64,000 nucleotides of DNA. Source: Daucus carota subsp. sativus. Its lineage: Eukaryota; Streptophyta; Magnoliopsida; Apiales; Apiaceae. Location of the stretch: assembly GCF_001625215.2 (NCBI RefSeq), contig NC_030381.2, forward strand, positions 38,934,689-38,998,688, in the 5' to 3' direction. Shown one piece after another: positions 1 to 10,891 of the stretch. The notes beneath the pieces are model-generated. The model ran no database searches. It worked only from the letters and a program-made list of their open reading frames with translations, and had not been told where the DNA came from. Position numbers and translations under genes: made by a program. The first letter of the stretch is position 1, and the number at the start of each line of letters is the position of its first letter.

Positions 1-54
1 GCATACAAGTGAAGTGAACGATATAATACCAAAAAAAAAAATACAATGAATTTA

Positions 55-277
55 AGGGGTGTTTGGATTAAGGTTGGGAATGGGAATCGAGAATGGAAAT
101 GGAGGGTATGGGAATGAGAATGATAGGAAATCCAGAGGATGAGAAGGATATGATTTAACTACGCAGAAGGATTGAGGTTCCTATTCCATACAACCAAATA
201 ACCAATCCAAACATTTATGCATGAGATTGAAGTTTCAATTCTCGTTAACGGACTAATTAACTATAAACCAAACACTC
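55..277. mobile_element. Candidate Tourist-like MITE
   Basis: The left end reads GGGGTGTTTGGATTAAGG after TTTAA. The right end near 277 reads AACCAAACACTC, an imperfect inverted match to the left GTGTTTGG core. Purine-rich GGGAATGGGAATCG repeats follow the left end, as in many plant PIF/Harbinger MITEs. The target duplication is not clean, so the borders are approximate. Confidence 0.35.
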
Positions 278-2819
278 ACTTGGCATATTCTATTTATTAA
301 TATAGCATCCACTTTTGAGATCTGAAAGGCTACTTACTATTCATTCTAAAAGTAAAGCATCAAGATTCAAGAACCGAATGCAAAAGCCAGCAAATCTAAA
401 TTAACAGACTTGCAGACTCATATCCTGGAGCATATGAATAGGACAAGAGGATGATAATTTCATACAAGTTTGCTATTTGCCATACATTTAGCAGATACCT
501 CCTTCACTGAGAATGTTTCTCTTGATTGTTTGCACTTCACAAACTCCTTCCCTTCTCCTTCTGCGCACACTTCTACAATGACATTGTCTTACTCAGGGTA
601 TGCAATACTAACCATCTGTCTGTATTGACAAAGGGAAACAAAGGCAACACACACTATTTCTCTGTAAAGATAGTAGGTCGTACACAGTCCTGCTGCAGAG
701 ATACTTCACTAATCTACCATAATAGCTAAGTAAAGTTTTAGGCTATCAGAGATCCTTCCGTTTGCTGTGCGACTTTTCTGTATCCCTCCAATTCATCACA
801 ATGAGATTGAGATGTCCTGCATTACTAGGTCCGCTTACAAGACTTATATTAAGACTACAACTGAAGAAAATATATCTGCCCGCCTTGGCTACTTCCACAA
901 AACTTTGAAACTATATATAATCTGTTTCTTTGCATAACAGGAACCAACAAGTCATTACAAAATTTCACCCTGTGACACTTGGGAGACCTAAACTTTACCA
1001 GATTCCAGCTCTTAACAATGGTCTTCCAGGAAGCAATTAGTGAAACAACCTGCAGCTTACTACAACTATAAGGCATAAGCTAATGCATTCTTACAAAATT
1101 TACTTCAAGATATTCTTGAATACCACTAGATAACAAAAAATTAGAAATGCATTATGTACTTTCGACTACACTCCCCTTGTATTCGAAAACACAAGTAGAT
1201 TAAGAGACTGTTTTTATATGATTAAGCTAATACATGACAGAAAATCATTATCTGCCATCTAGACTTTTATATTGTTCGCCCTTGAGAAATTATCTCCACT
1301 TTTTCGCCTCTCTAGACTCACCTTGGCAATAAAAAGAGGTTCCAAAACTGAGAATTTTCGAACTTAATTGAAATAGATAATATCTCATAGCAACATCCTG
1401 GCTTCTAGACCATAACTCTGCAAGCTTCAATACTCATAACTGTAAACAGCGTAAGTGATAACCTTTCAAAAAACGCCCTCAGTTCCTCAAGATCTTTTAC
1501 AGCAAGAATTAATTAATATTATAAAATTGTGCAACAAACAAAACTAAGAAAAGAATCAAAAATAAGAACTGATCACTTGTAAAATGATTGTAGGCTGCAG
1601 CTTCAATCAGACCTTCTGCTGATCCAGCTTCAGCAAGCACTAACAGTGAACACCCTATCCACACTCAGAGTTGATTGGTGCTCTTTGCAACTCTGGTCCC
1701 TATACCTTTATGAAGTTTTCTCCGCAATCCGGATTGCCCTGAAATTCCTAGTTTAAATGCAAACACTTCTAACTCTAATGATTAAGCAGGTCGAAGATTG
1801 AAATCTTATTTTGTATGTAGGAAAAAAAATTAAGAGAGATTAAGGGTAGAAAGAGAGTGAAGTGAGATATCTTTGTGGTGATTGCTCCATCAGATTCATT
1901 TACTATGTATAGCTCAGGGAGTGAATGCCAAAGAATTGTCAAAACCAGGCGGTGCTGCCAATTGCTCTGATTAGAACTAGTGGAGTGATGACTCTTGTAG
2001 TGCTAGCAGGAGGGGGTGAAATTAGGGGATCCGAAGGGGATTCAGCTAATGAATTAGCAGTTGGTTTACTGATTATGGGTCCAAGAGGTGATTACTATGT
2101 GGAAGCGTCTCCATTAACCCTACACATGGCAGCATTTCATTGGGCGAGTAAGAAGCAGTCAAAACCGTATGAACTACAAGAGTATGGAAGCTGGCACGAG
2201 GGTTATAAGTGTGGGATAACTTAATTGGTCAAGCCTACAGGCTTCCGCAGGGTTTCCCTCAGAGATTGGGGACTGCAACAGAAGGCTTCTAGTGTTAGAG
2301 TCCTTAGCTTAGTCTAAAGTTATATATACAGAATATGGGGCAACAATTTGTTAGGACAACCTTAGGTAAGTGTTTTCTGTAGAAATAGTTTTTGAGGTAG
2401 CATTATCCATAGGAATGACTATTAGCTAGCCATTAAGCACATATAGCACTAGACTGTTATATCATTGTGAGCAACACATTTCTCCTCCAAAAATCCTTGT
2501 TCCCCACAGCCTACTCAACACATCATCTAATCTCTACTAACAAACAAATTAAACCTTTCCAAAGAATCCAACCATACATAGATTTAAAACCCTTTATTCA
2601 ATAACTTGTAAACATCTTACATCATCAATACCAGACAAATGCACATAGATCACATTCTTTGTAAACATACTAAACACTGAAATACAAGATGAATCATCAG
2701 ATAAAAAAACATCCTTTTAATCCATTTTGACAAATTCCCGTAATTCTTAGTCCGTAGCAACATACAATGTAGTAACAGTTTACTAAAGCCTAAAATGCAG
2801 TGTAAATCACATAAAGCAC
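278..2819. other. Intergenic stretch, no gene supported
   Basis: AT-rich sequence without recognisable coding homology. A 99-codon open frame on the plus strand (1925-2224) is the longest; it matches no family I know and has no supporting splice or promoter context. The purine-rich stretch at 1800-1870 followed by CATTTACTATGTATA looks like promoter or LTR-type sequence, but no repeat partner is visible in the window. Confidence 0.5.
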
Positions 2820-3332
2820 CTAACTTGATTGCACAAAAGAATTCAATTTCATCTTCCTCAAAAGCCCATTATTCCTGGCTTTAGCGCAATCCAGCCCACA
2901 CCCACATTGCGGGCATTCATCGAAATTCCCCACCGGAAAAACAGCAGAAGCAAACCCCACAGAAAGCTCAATTTCATCACCGTTTCTATCAACCTCAACA
3001 ATATTAAGCCATAAAAACAGTATCTTTACACTAATTCCGCTTAAATTAGTGAGCTTATTTTTCGCAATCTTTCCGCTAATGGTGGACTTATATTTAAGCT
3101 GATACGATCCTTCAGCTGAGAAACTACAGGAACCATTTAAGTAAAGACTGAATTTACCGGTGGATTGGTCAAGATCGTAGCCCTGGACGCCTACTGGGAG
3201 AAGGCCTGCCGGGAAATTGTAGGATTCGAGGAGGTCGTAGGCGTTGGAGGATTCTCCGGCGAGAGACGGCGGAGGGAGAGAGACGAGAGAGAAAGAGAGG
3301 AGGGAGAGAGTGAGGATGGTGATTGGAGACAT
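2820..3332 (-). CDS. DUF538 family secreted protein (copy 1)
   Basis: Intronless gene for 170 residues. Residues 1-25 form a signal peptide (MSPITILTLSLLSFSLVSLP, cut near the SLAG site), so the product is probably secreted or apoplastic. The DUF538 domain fills the rest. Recognisable blocks are YDLLESYNFPAGLLPVGV, the central KYKSTISG, the NLSGISVKILFLWLNI block, and a cysteine-rich PQCGCGLDC near the C terminus. The biochemical role of DUF538 is unsettled; relatives are linked to trichome and stress traits. The start ATG opens the signal peptide directly. A diverged paralogue lies at 12540-13010 in the same orientation, sharing the ISVKILFLWLNI and PQCGCG blocks but differing at many other sites. 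That points to an old tandem pair rather than a recent copy. Confidence 0.9.
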   Translation of the reverse strand: MSPITILTLSLLSFSLVSLPPPSLAGESSNAYDLLESYNFPAGLLPVGVQGYDLDQSTGKFSLYLNGSCSFSAEGSYQLKYKSTISGKIAKNKLTNLSGISVKILFLWLNIVEVDRNGDEIELSVGFASAVFPVGNFDECPQCGCGLDCAKARNNGLLRKMKLNSFVQSS

Positions 3333-4106
3333 TGAGGTGTGGCTTTGTGATTCTGATTCGGAGAAATGTTCAGTTTATTATATCTTTGAAAATAAATTTT
3401 ACGGATGTTGATGACTTATATTATTTTACAATTTATTATTTTTTTTGAAACTGATTACTCTACAATTTTGATCAATAAAGTAAAAATATTTAAAATCGAT
3501 TTATTGATTTTGAGTTCGATTGAAGGGATATTATGATCAAGATAATGTATAGTTTCATCAAAAGGATATATAGAAAGATACTCTAATATTTATGTAGAAT
3601 ATAGAGTATCTTTTCATTTTATTGATAAAGAAACGATATCTTAAATCATTGTTCTAAAGATTTTGTAGATTAAGGTCTTTTTATGCAAGCAACTCGGCTG
3701 TGTTTGACTGTTTGATGGATTAAATCTGAGATCAACTACAGTTAAACCTCTTTAAAGTAATATTCCTCGGACCGGGAAAAAATATTACTTTATCGAATTT
3801 ATTATTTTATCGATATAATAATATTTTATTACTTTATCGATAAAATAATATTTTATTATTTTACCGAAATTCTATATGTTTATAAATATAATTCATTATT
3901 TTTCAAAACAAGAATCAGTCAAATACAATGTATGTGATTTAAAATTACTTTGATAATAATTAATCATATGTGAAAACTAAATTCATGCATGCACTAGATA
4001 GAGTATACATGTTACAACATGAGTAAAACATACCGGAGTTATTTATCCTTTACATAAAGTCAAGGATGAGGTTAATTTTTGCCTTAGTGGAAAAAAAAAA
4101 CAAGCT

Positions 4107-4121
4107 ACCATAGATCATATT
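4107..4121. repeat. Left target-site duplication of the LINE
   Basis: accatagatcatatt, 15 bp, identical to 11416-11430. It lies within the left arm of the pogo MITE. Confidence 0.92.
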
Positions 4122-4159
4122 AATTTAAAACTCAGCTTCTTACTACACTCTTTCAAAAG

Positions 4160-6721
4160 ATGGCAAGAACCGAGGGGCAAAACCCAGCGGACAATAGCAG
4201 CTCCGGAGGTCGTACGACTACTCACAGCAACAAGGATGAAGACAGAGAGAAGATGATTATGTCGGAGAAGGAGATCTTACAGCACTGGTTCTTTCTCGAA
4301 ACAGAAATGGTGGAAGCTATAATGAAAGGCAACAAATCGCTCATCCCTGCAGCTCGGGCTAGAGTGATCTTCCTAAGTAAAGTGGTTAAACCGGATCTGG
4401 TACAGGAAGGGGTAAACGGGGAAGAGGATGCTCTCTGGAAAATTCACAAAGTGTTACACAACAAGGGATGGTGGGAAAAGGCCAGAAACTTGGTCATATC
4501 GCCGCCAGCACAGGGAGAAAAGACATCTGATATCGACCCGCTCTTATTGGGATTCCTGCGAACTAATGAAAGGTATGTCCATCCGAACACTCGCATTTTG
4601 GTCAGGCAAGGGAACCAGGAGGGGATAAGAATGGCGTTAAATCAGATTCACTATAACTCTCTCCGACTTCTGGAAAAAACTAAAGATACACAGTACAGAG
4701 CCTTTTCCCCAAAGTTTAAAAAAGACTCTAAGATCAATCAGCTAAATGTTTTGAGGTCTTTTTTACTAGCTTATGAATCTCTAGTGGAACCTTCTGTGTT
4801 TGTTGATGCTATGAAAGGAAGTGACAAAGCTCTCTCTTTAGCGCTAGGACAAATTCATCATAAGACTCTAGAGGGGAGCTCGAATGTCCAGGTCTCCTCT
4901 CAATCACAGAATAAGGCTTCATATAAGAACACTCTACTGCACGGAGAGGGAAAAGCTCATCCCATCCCCAGAGTAGCAAGCCCCCTAGCCTCTTCTCGGT
5001 CTGATTTACCACAAAAAAAGAATGTTGTCTTCTTCACTGGAATTGATGTTGGGATACACCTAGGTGACCTTTGGCAAATTTTCAAGCAAGAAGGTCACAT
5101 AAAAGATGTTATACTTCCCAGAAGAAGAGACCGATATGGCAATAGAATAGGTTTTGTAGTAACAACCAACTTTACAGAAGGGGAGAAAATCATAAAGGCC
5201 TTGAATGGGAAACTAGTAAAGAACACCCATTTGTATCTTTCATGGGCAAAGGAGAGGAAATCAACCACAAATGTTGGGGAGAGTCCAAGCATGTTTCGGA
5301 AAACAAATAGCTTTAATCTAAACAGGGATGGGAGTACGGAAAACGCTCCACTAAAAAAGTTGGAAGAGCCCTATTTTGTTTCGTCGGAAAACTTGGCGTC
5401 CCCTCCATTGTCTGAGCCAGGAGAAGGGAAAAAAGGAAGCAATTTGGAAGAAATCCCCCTTTCCTCAAATGAAGAAATGGTTCAGGTAACACAAACCTCT
5501 CTCTTTGTTAAAACTGTAAAACCGGAGACTGTGGGCAATGTAGAAATGATAATTGAAGGCTTAGGGGTTCATGGGGGCAAAGTCAGAGGGCTGACGGGCA
5601 ATAGCTTTCTGGTGTACTTTGAAAGCAAGGAATATTTCCAGCAGATAGATAGAGATTTTCTAGAGATTGGGTTTGCTGAGATAAGAAATGTCCGGATAGA
5701 AGATCTCATACCCACTCGTAGGGCCTGGGTTGAAGTTAGAGGTCTCCCACTTTTAGGCTGGACGGAGGAGAACTTCAAAAAGTTGTTTGATGAATGGGGC
5801 CAGATACAACACTACTGCAAAACAGTAGATGAGGAGAAGTTTTATCAAACCCCAAAAGTTCTAATTGAAACACATTGTCTTGAAAATTTTGATGTTACAA
5901 AGTCAATCCGTTTGATGAAAAAGGTCTGGAAAATTCGGTTAGTGGAATCTCATGGTTTTGGTGCGCAGCTTAATGATGTTGAGATTTTGTCCAATGTCTC
6001 CGAATTTGAGTGTGTAGATCATACTGGAACCCCATTGGAAACAAAGTCCTCAAGTGAAAACTTCCATGAGAACCAGTCCCAGGCTAGAAGTGAGTCTCAT
6101 AGTTCAATTCTTGACAATAATCGCAATGATGAAACAGCAATTGATAGTCAAGATAACGGTCTGCACTCAGTGGAGTTACTGGATGGTGAAGACAATGCGG
6201 CAAGTGAAAATGAAGTCTCCACTTCTCTCCTAAATCCACCAACCCCAAGATACAATGTGATTCCATTCCCCCCCTATCCCAAGCTAGATGAAGCTGTCAC
6301 GGATAATACCATCCACACAAATTTGTCAAATTGGAAGCCTCGTGACCATGATTCCTCTGTCTCTCTAGATTGTAGCCCTTCTGAAGAAGAAAAATCTATA
6401 GTGGATGATGCCTCGGTGGAAGATATAGACTCTTTGGCTGATTCTCATCCCAATATCATCAAGGATCTGTATAATCTTAAGGTGAAAAGTAGAAGAGGCC
6501 GTCCAAGGAATTTTGCAGCAAAGCACATAAACAAACATTTTCGTCTTCCGAAACGAAAGAAGAAAAAGGGAGAGGGCCTAAAGCAGATAACTCACTTTTG
6601 TTTAAATAATAATCTTGATGAAGGGGAGGCAATCTATGAGACGGGAGTACTAATGGGTTTACTACCTGTGCATTCAAAAGAAAAGTCTATGGAGCTAATC
6701 AGACTCAATCTGAAGAAATAA
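4160..6721 (+). CDS. LINE ORF1 protein (RRM plus DUF4283-like)
   Basis: 853 residues, the RNA-binding, chaperone-like protein of the LINE ribonucleoprotein. An RRM lies at about residues 288-366: it begins NVVFFTGIDVG, with a RYGNRIGFVVT RNP1-type strand in the middle and LYLSWAKER at the end. A second domain at about 450-600 resembles plant DUF4283 (VEMIIEGLGVHGG, FLVYFESKEYF, AWVEVRGLPLLGW). The C-terminal quarter is acidic and serine-rich, then turns basic near residues 774-808 (RRGRPR, KRKKKK), which could act as a nuclear-localisation or RNA-binding tail. I see no CCHC zinc knuckle, although many plant L1 ORF1 proteins have one. The N-terminal 280 residues match no domain I recognise. 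The start ATG is the first in the element, 38 bases from its 5' end. Confidence 0.88.
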   Translation: MARTEGQNPADNSSSGGRTTTHSNKDEDREKMIMSEKEILQHWFFLETEMVEAIMKGNKSLIPAARARVIFLSKVVKPDLVQEGVNGEEDALWKIHKVLHNKGWWEKARNLVISPPAQGEKTSDIDPLLLGFLRTNERYVHPNTRILVRQGNQEGIRMALNQIHYNSLRLLEKTKDTQYRAFSPKFKKDSKINQLNVLRSFLLAYESLVEPSVFVDAMKGSDKALSLALGQIHHKTLEGSSNVQVSSQSQNKASYKNTLLHGEGKAHPIPRVASPLASSRSDLPQKKNVVFFTGIDVGIHLGDLWQIFKQEGHIKDVILPRRRDRYGNRIGFVVTTNFTEGEKIIKALNGKLVKNTHLYLSWAKERKSTTNVGESPSMFRKTNSFNLNRDGSTENAPLKKLEEPYFVSSENLASPPLSEPGEGKKGSNLEEIPLSSNEEMVQVTQTSLFVKTVKPETVGNVEMIIEGLGVHGGKVRGLTGNSFLVYFESKEYFQQIDRDFLEIGFAEIRNVRIEDLIPTRRAWVEVRGLPLLGWTEENFKKLFDEWGQIQHYCKTVDEEKFYQTPKVLIETHCLENFDVTKSIRLMKKVWKIRLVESHGFGAQLNDVEILSNVSEFECVDHTGTPLETKSSSENFHENQSQARSESHSSILDNNRNDETAIDSQDNGLHSVELLDGEDNAASENEVSTSLLNPPTPRYNVIPFPPYPKLDEAVTDNTIHTNLSNWKPRDHDSSVSLDCSPSEEEKSIVDDASVEDIDSLADSHPNIIKDLYNLKVKSRRGRPRNFAAKHINKHFRLPKRKKKKGEGLKQITHFCLNNNLDEGEAIYETGVLMGLLPVHSKEKSMELIRLNLKK

Positions 6722-6772
6722 TCTTCAACTTTTCCGCCTTTTCACCCAGCTTCATCTCATAGTATTTATTTT

Positions 6773-9700
6773 ATGGAGCTACAATCTTATCTCAGTTGGA
6801 ATATCAGGGGTTTAATGAGTTCTGCAAAGCGTTTTGTTTTGCGTCAAATGGTGATGCATGAAAGACCAGCAATTATATGCATCCAGGAAACAAAATGTTC
6901 CCATTGGAATGCTCACATGATTAACTCATTAGGTTTAGGATCAAACATTGGTTGGGAGCACTCTCCTGCGAGAGGACAATCGGGGGGGTTACTGACTTTC
7001 TGGAACCCACTTCTAGTCGAGGTTACAGACAAGTCCCATACAGCAAATTGGTTGCTCATTACAGGCAAGTGTAAGGTGGACGGCTCTGACTTTGTCTGCA
7101 TCAATATCTATGCCCCTCAGAAACTCAGAGATAAACAGAGTATGTGGGAAGAACTACTTCATGTCATCTCACATTACAATGTCTCCAATATCATGCTAAT
7201 AGGCGATTTCAATGCTGTGCGTGATTCAAATGAGAAAGAAAACTGTCACTTTAATAAGTTGGAGAGTCAATGTTTCAACGACTTTATTCTATCCTCGTTG
7301 CTTATGGATGTCAGTCTGTCAAACTCTACATTTACGTGGTATGGACATTCGAACAAAAGGAGCAGACTGGACAGATCTCTTATTTCAGTTGACTGGTTTA
7401 ATAGTGGAAGCTGGGTCCTGAAAGCTCTACACAGGAAATCTTCGGACCACAAACCCATTTGCCTGACTAACATCAAGCTCAACTGGGGTCCGAAGCCTTT
7501 TCGCTTCTTCAACTGCTGGCTTGAGGATAAAGATTTCTTAAAACTTTTGTGCACAAAATGGTCTCAAAACTACAACTCATCGTTTTCCTCAAAACTTAAG
7601 TCGCTAAAATCAGCAGCAGCAGGATGGAACAAATCAGTTTTTGGGAATATTGACAAGAAAATAAAAGAGGCGGAAGCAGAGCAAGAGAAATGTGACGCCT
7701 CAAAGATTCATGAGGATAACATCAGTGATAAGATTGGCTTGGATAAACTCTATGCGATCAAATCAAGTATGTTATGTCAGAAATCTAGATTAAACTGGTT
7801 ATTAAAAGGCGAGAGAAATACGAAGCTGTTTCATTCTACCATAGCCAGGAGGAGAGCACAAAACAACATCAGGCGGATCAAATGGGGAGACTCTTTTACC
7901 TCCAATCCGGCGGAAATAAAGGGCATTTTCTTTGACTATTTCCGGTCCTTTCTGTCAGATGCAGGGTATGAAAAAATATTTTCCCTCAATGATTCGGATC
8001 TGCATCAGCTTCCCCTGAACAAATCCAATGCTCTGCAGACGATTTTCACTCTACAAGAGGTAGAGGACGCCTTAGCTGACACTGACAAAACGAAGGCGCC
8101 TGGGCCAGACGGTCTCAACGCAGGGGTATTAACTGCTATTTGGCCTACAATCAAGCTTGAGGTGATGGACTTTTTCAGAACTTTCCATGACTCTGGAAAA
8201 ATTCCGAGTGGCTTCAACTCCTCATTTATAGCTCTCATTCCAAAATCTATGAACGCATCAACTCCAGCTGATTATCGCCCGATTAGTTTGATGAACGCCC
8301 TCATAAAGTTGTTGAGTAAAGTCTTGTCCAGAAGATTGAAGTGTCATATGCCGTTCCTAGTTTCCCCTTATCAGTCTGCCTTCATTAGAGGACGTCAAAT
8401 CTCTGATAGTATATTGCTTGCTAGCGAGGTGGTCTCTTCGCTAAAACTCAAAAAAACAACAGGTTTGGTTCTTAAGATAGATTTTGAAAAGGCTTTTGAT
8501 AGAATTCAATGGTCTTTTGTTTATGAAGTTCTTGCAAATATGAACTTTGGAAACATCTGGATCTCTTGGATAAGGAACATATTCGAATCTTCTCGTATCT
8601 CCGTGCTAGTTAACGGCTCTCCTACGGGTGAATTCTCCCCCAAAAGAGGCTTACGACAAGGCGATCCACTCTCTCCTTTACTTTTTAATCTTGTGGGAGA
8701 AGTGTTCTCTAACTTCATCCAAAGAGCGTCAAAGCTGGGCCTATTTCAAGGGATAAAACTTCCAAATGTTAATTCCCGCCTAACTCATCTTCAATTTGCC
8801 GACGACGTTCTGCTCTTCGTTGATGGGAATGAGGATGCTATTCGTGGAGTTAAAAAGGTCCTTCAATGTTTTCAACTTCTAACAGGTATGAAAGTAAACT
8901 TCAACAAGTCAACCTTGCATGGATACTCACAGGATGACCCTACGCTGCATGCTTGGGCTGGTATTCTAGGATGTGGTGTTGGAAACTTCTCCTTTAAGTA
9001 CCTGGGTGCAACTCTGGGATCGTCTCCAAAATCTATAAGTTATTGGGATCCTATGATTGCAAAAGTACAGTCCAGAGTTAAATCTATGGAGGTGGGTAAC
9101 ATTTCTTTGGCTGGAAGGGTAGTGCTGTTAAATTCAGTCCTGGATAGCCTCCCCACATATTGGTTTAACCTCTTTAAACTCCCTTCTGCTGTGTTAAAGA
9201 ATCTCGAAGGTATTCGCAGGCGTTTCTTCTGGGGATACTCAACAGGCTCCACAAAGAAAATACACTTCCTCAAATGGGAGAAAATCTGCCAATCAAAAAA
9301 ATATGGTGGCCTAGGTTTGTCTTCTGTTAAAAACAGGAACCTGATTTTGTTGGGGAAATGGTGGTGGCGTGCATATGGAGAGCGCCAGGGCTACTGGAAT
9401 GAAATTTTATCGCAAAGATACGGCCTGAATTGGCGGCTAGATTTAACAAAAATCATTGACAAATCATGTTCTCCGGTAGTCTCCAGTATCATTTCGCTGA
9501 AAAAGGACCGATCTTGCCAATTCATCACGGATAGCTCAAACTACAGATGGATCTTAAATGATGGGAAACAAGTCCTCTTTTGGGAGGACTTATGGTATCA
9601 TGATAAGACACTAGCTGAGTCACACCCAAATCTCTACAACACCTCATCATTCAAACAGGTTACTGTCTCAGAGCTCATCAATGTTAATCTCGACTCAAGA

Positions 9701-10891
9701 GTGTTGAATGTCATGCGAGCACAGGTCTCCACCCCGGAAGGTTTGGCCGAGTTTAACTCAATTAGTCACCTTCTCAACAGTGTGCGGTTGTCCAATAAAA
9801 GTGATATTTTAGTCTGGAAACCAAGTGGGGGCACTTTTTCTACCAAGTTAGGTTACAAACTCTTATTCTCTGCTGATCTCCCTAGCTCCAATCACTTCCG
9901 GTGGAGTCTGGTATGGGGTCAGATTGTCCCTCCAAAAATCAAAATCTTCTTATGGAAAGTTATGTGGACAATTCTCCCTACCAAACTAGTTTTATCAAAG
10001 AGGCTGTCAAATATTAACCCCTTATGTGATTGGTGTGGTGTAAAAGAGGAAACAATGGAACATATTTTCTGGGGCTGCGAGGTGGCAGATTGGATGTGGC
10101 AATACCTTGGATCATGGTGGAGCATTCCCTCCCTTTTGAATCGACACTTTGATTTTTCCCTGCCCAGGTTGTTTTTGTTAACACGAGGGAAGTTTATAAA
10201 GAAGGTGTGGGGACTGGTGGTCGCTGCAGCGTTGTGGACAATATGGCTAGCTCGTAACGACAATGTATTCAACAAGATCCGGGCCACAAAAAAAACTGTC
10301 ATTCATCTGCTTAAATTTAGAATTTCTCAGTGGGGGGAGGCTGCAAAGCTTCTTGACTTTGGTAACGATCCACTCTGGGTTGTAAATCCGATAGGTGCTT
10401 TATCTTTGCGGCATTTCAATTCGTCGAGGAAGTACTGGGATTTTAAACAAGAAAACTATGATTTTGTATGCATGGTTGATGGTGCATGGTCGTTGGGAAA
10501 CTCGGGATTCATGCAAGGTGGTATCGGTGGTTGCATAAAAGCAAAATCTGGGAAAATTCTATACATTTTCTCAGGCCCAGTTCAGGTATTTAATGCTGAT
10601 GAAGCTGAACTCAGTGCTGTCATTAGTGTCCTGCATTTTCTGTTGGAGAAAAATCTTCATAGAAGTCATGTAGTTATCTGCACTGATTCGTCCAAGGTCA
10701 TCAATGCTTTGTACAACGGCCTGAGCAATTATTTCCCATTACTTGTTCCAAATTTTGATGTCGAGGCTCTTCTTAATGGCATGGTTAGTGTACAATACGT
10801 ACCTGGAGATATAAATGATATAGCTGATCAACTGGCCAGAGATGGTATAAACAGGCCTTCTCTATTTAGTTATTGGGCTGGCGAGGCCTGA
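6773..10891 (+). CDS. LINE ORF2: endonuclease, reverse transcriptase, RNase H
   Basis: 1372 residues. It nicks target DNA and copies the element RNA in place. An APE-type endonuclease fills about residues 1-235, with N10 (SWNIRG), E39 (IQETK), D145 (IGDFNAV) and H226 (SSDHKP). The reverse transcriptase spans about 420-720: KAPGPDG, LIPK, DYRPISL, D570 (KIDFEKAFDR), GLRQGDPLSP and FADD at 675-678, followed by KYLG. A zf-RVT domain near 1040-1105 carries CDWCG (C1085) and HIFWGC. A C-terminal RNase H domain has D1236 (DGAW), E1279 (DEAELSAV), D1305 (TDSSKV) and D1352 (ADQLARDG). RNase H of this kind is known from a subset of plant L1 elements. No internal stop or frameshift is seen. Translation probably follows ORF1 by reinitiation across the 51-base spacer, but that is inference. 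Confidence 0.94.
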   Translation: MELQSYLSWNIRGLMSSAKRFVLRQMVMHERPAIICIQETKCSHWNAHMINSLGLGSNIGWEHSPARGQSGGLLTFWNPLLVEVTDKSHTANWLLITGKCKVDGSDFVCINIYAPQKLRDKQSMWEELLHVISHYNVSNIMLIGDFNAVRDSNEKENCHFNKLESQCFNDFILSSLLMDVSLSNSTFTWYGHSNKRSRLDRSLISVDWFNSGSWVLKALHRKSSDHKPICLTNIKLNWGPKPFRFFNCWLEDKDFLKLLCTKWSQNYNSSFSSKLKSLKSAAAGWNKSVFGNIDKKIKEAEAEQEKCDASKIHEDNISDKIGLDKLYAIKSSMLCQKSRLNWLLKGERNTKLFHSTIARRRAQNNIRRIKWGDSFTSNPAEIKGIFFDYFRSFLSDAGYEKIFSLNDSDLHQLPLNKSNALQTIFTLQEVEDALADTDKTKAPGPDGLNAGVLTAIWPTIKLEVMDFFRTFHDSGKIPSGFNSSFIALIPKSMNASTPADYRPISLMNALIKLLSKVLSRRLKCHMPFLVSPYQSAFIRGRQISDSILLASEVVSSLKLKKTTGLVLKIDFEKAFDRIQWSFVYEVLANMNFGNIWISWIRNIFESSRISVLVNGSPTGEFSPKRGLRQGDPLSPLLFNLVGEVFSNFIQRASKLGLFQGIKLPNVNSRLTHLQFADDVLLFVDGNEDAIRGVKKVLQCFQLLTGMKVNFNKSTLHGYSQDDPTLHAWAGILGCGVGNFSFKYLGATLGSSPKSISYWDPMIAKVQSRVKSMEVGNISLAGRVVLLNSVLDSLPTYWFNLFKLPSAVLKNLEGIRRRFFWGYSTGSTKKIHFLKWEKICQSKKYGGLGLSSVKNRNLILLGKWWWRAYGERQGYWNEILSQRYGLNWRLDLTKIIDKSCSPVVSSIISLKKDRSCQFITDSSNYRWILNDGKQVLFWEDLWYHDKTLAESHPNLYNTSSFKQVTVSELINVNLDSRVLNVMRAQVSTPEGLAEFNSISHLLNSVRLSNKSDILVWKPSGGTFSTKLGYKLLFSADLPSSNHFRWSLVWGQIVPPKIKIFLWKVMWTILPTKLVLSKRLSNINPLCDWCGVKEETMEHIFWGCEVADWMWQYLGSWWSIPSLLNRHFDFSLPRLFLLTRGKFIKKVWGLVVAAALWTIWLARNDNVFNKIRATKKTVIHLLKFRISQWGEAAKLLDFGNDPLWVVNPIGALSLRHFNSSRKYWDFKQENYDFVCMVDGAWSLGNSGFMQGGIGGCIKAKSGKILYIFSGPVQVFNADEAELSAVISVLHFLLEKNLHRSHVVICTDSSKVINALYNGLSNYFPLLVPNFDVEALLNGMVSVQYVPGDINDIADQLARDGINRPSLFSYWAGEA

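Noticed and set aside
1925-2224. A 99-codon protein gene
   Set aside because: No recognisable homology, no promoter or splice context, and codon use gives no support.
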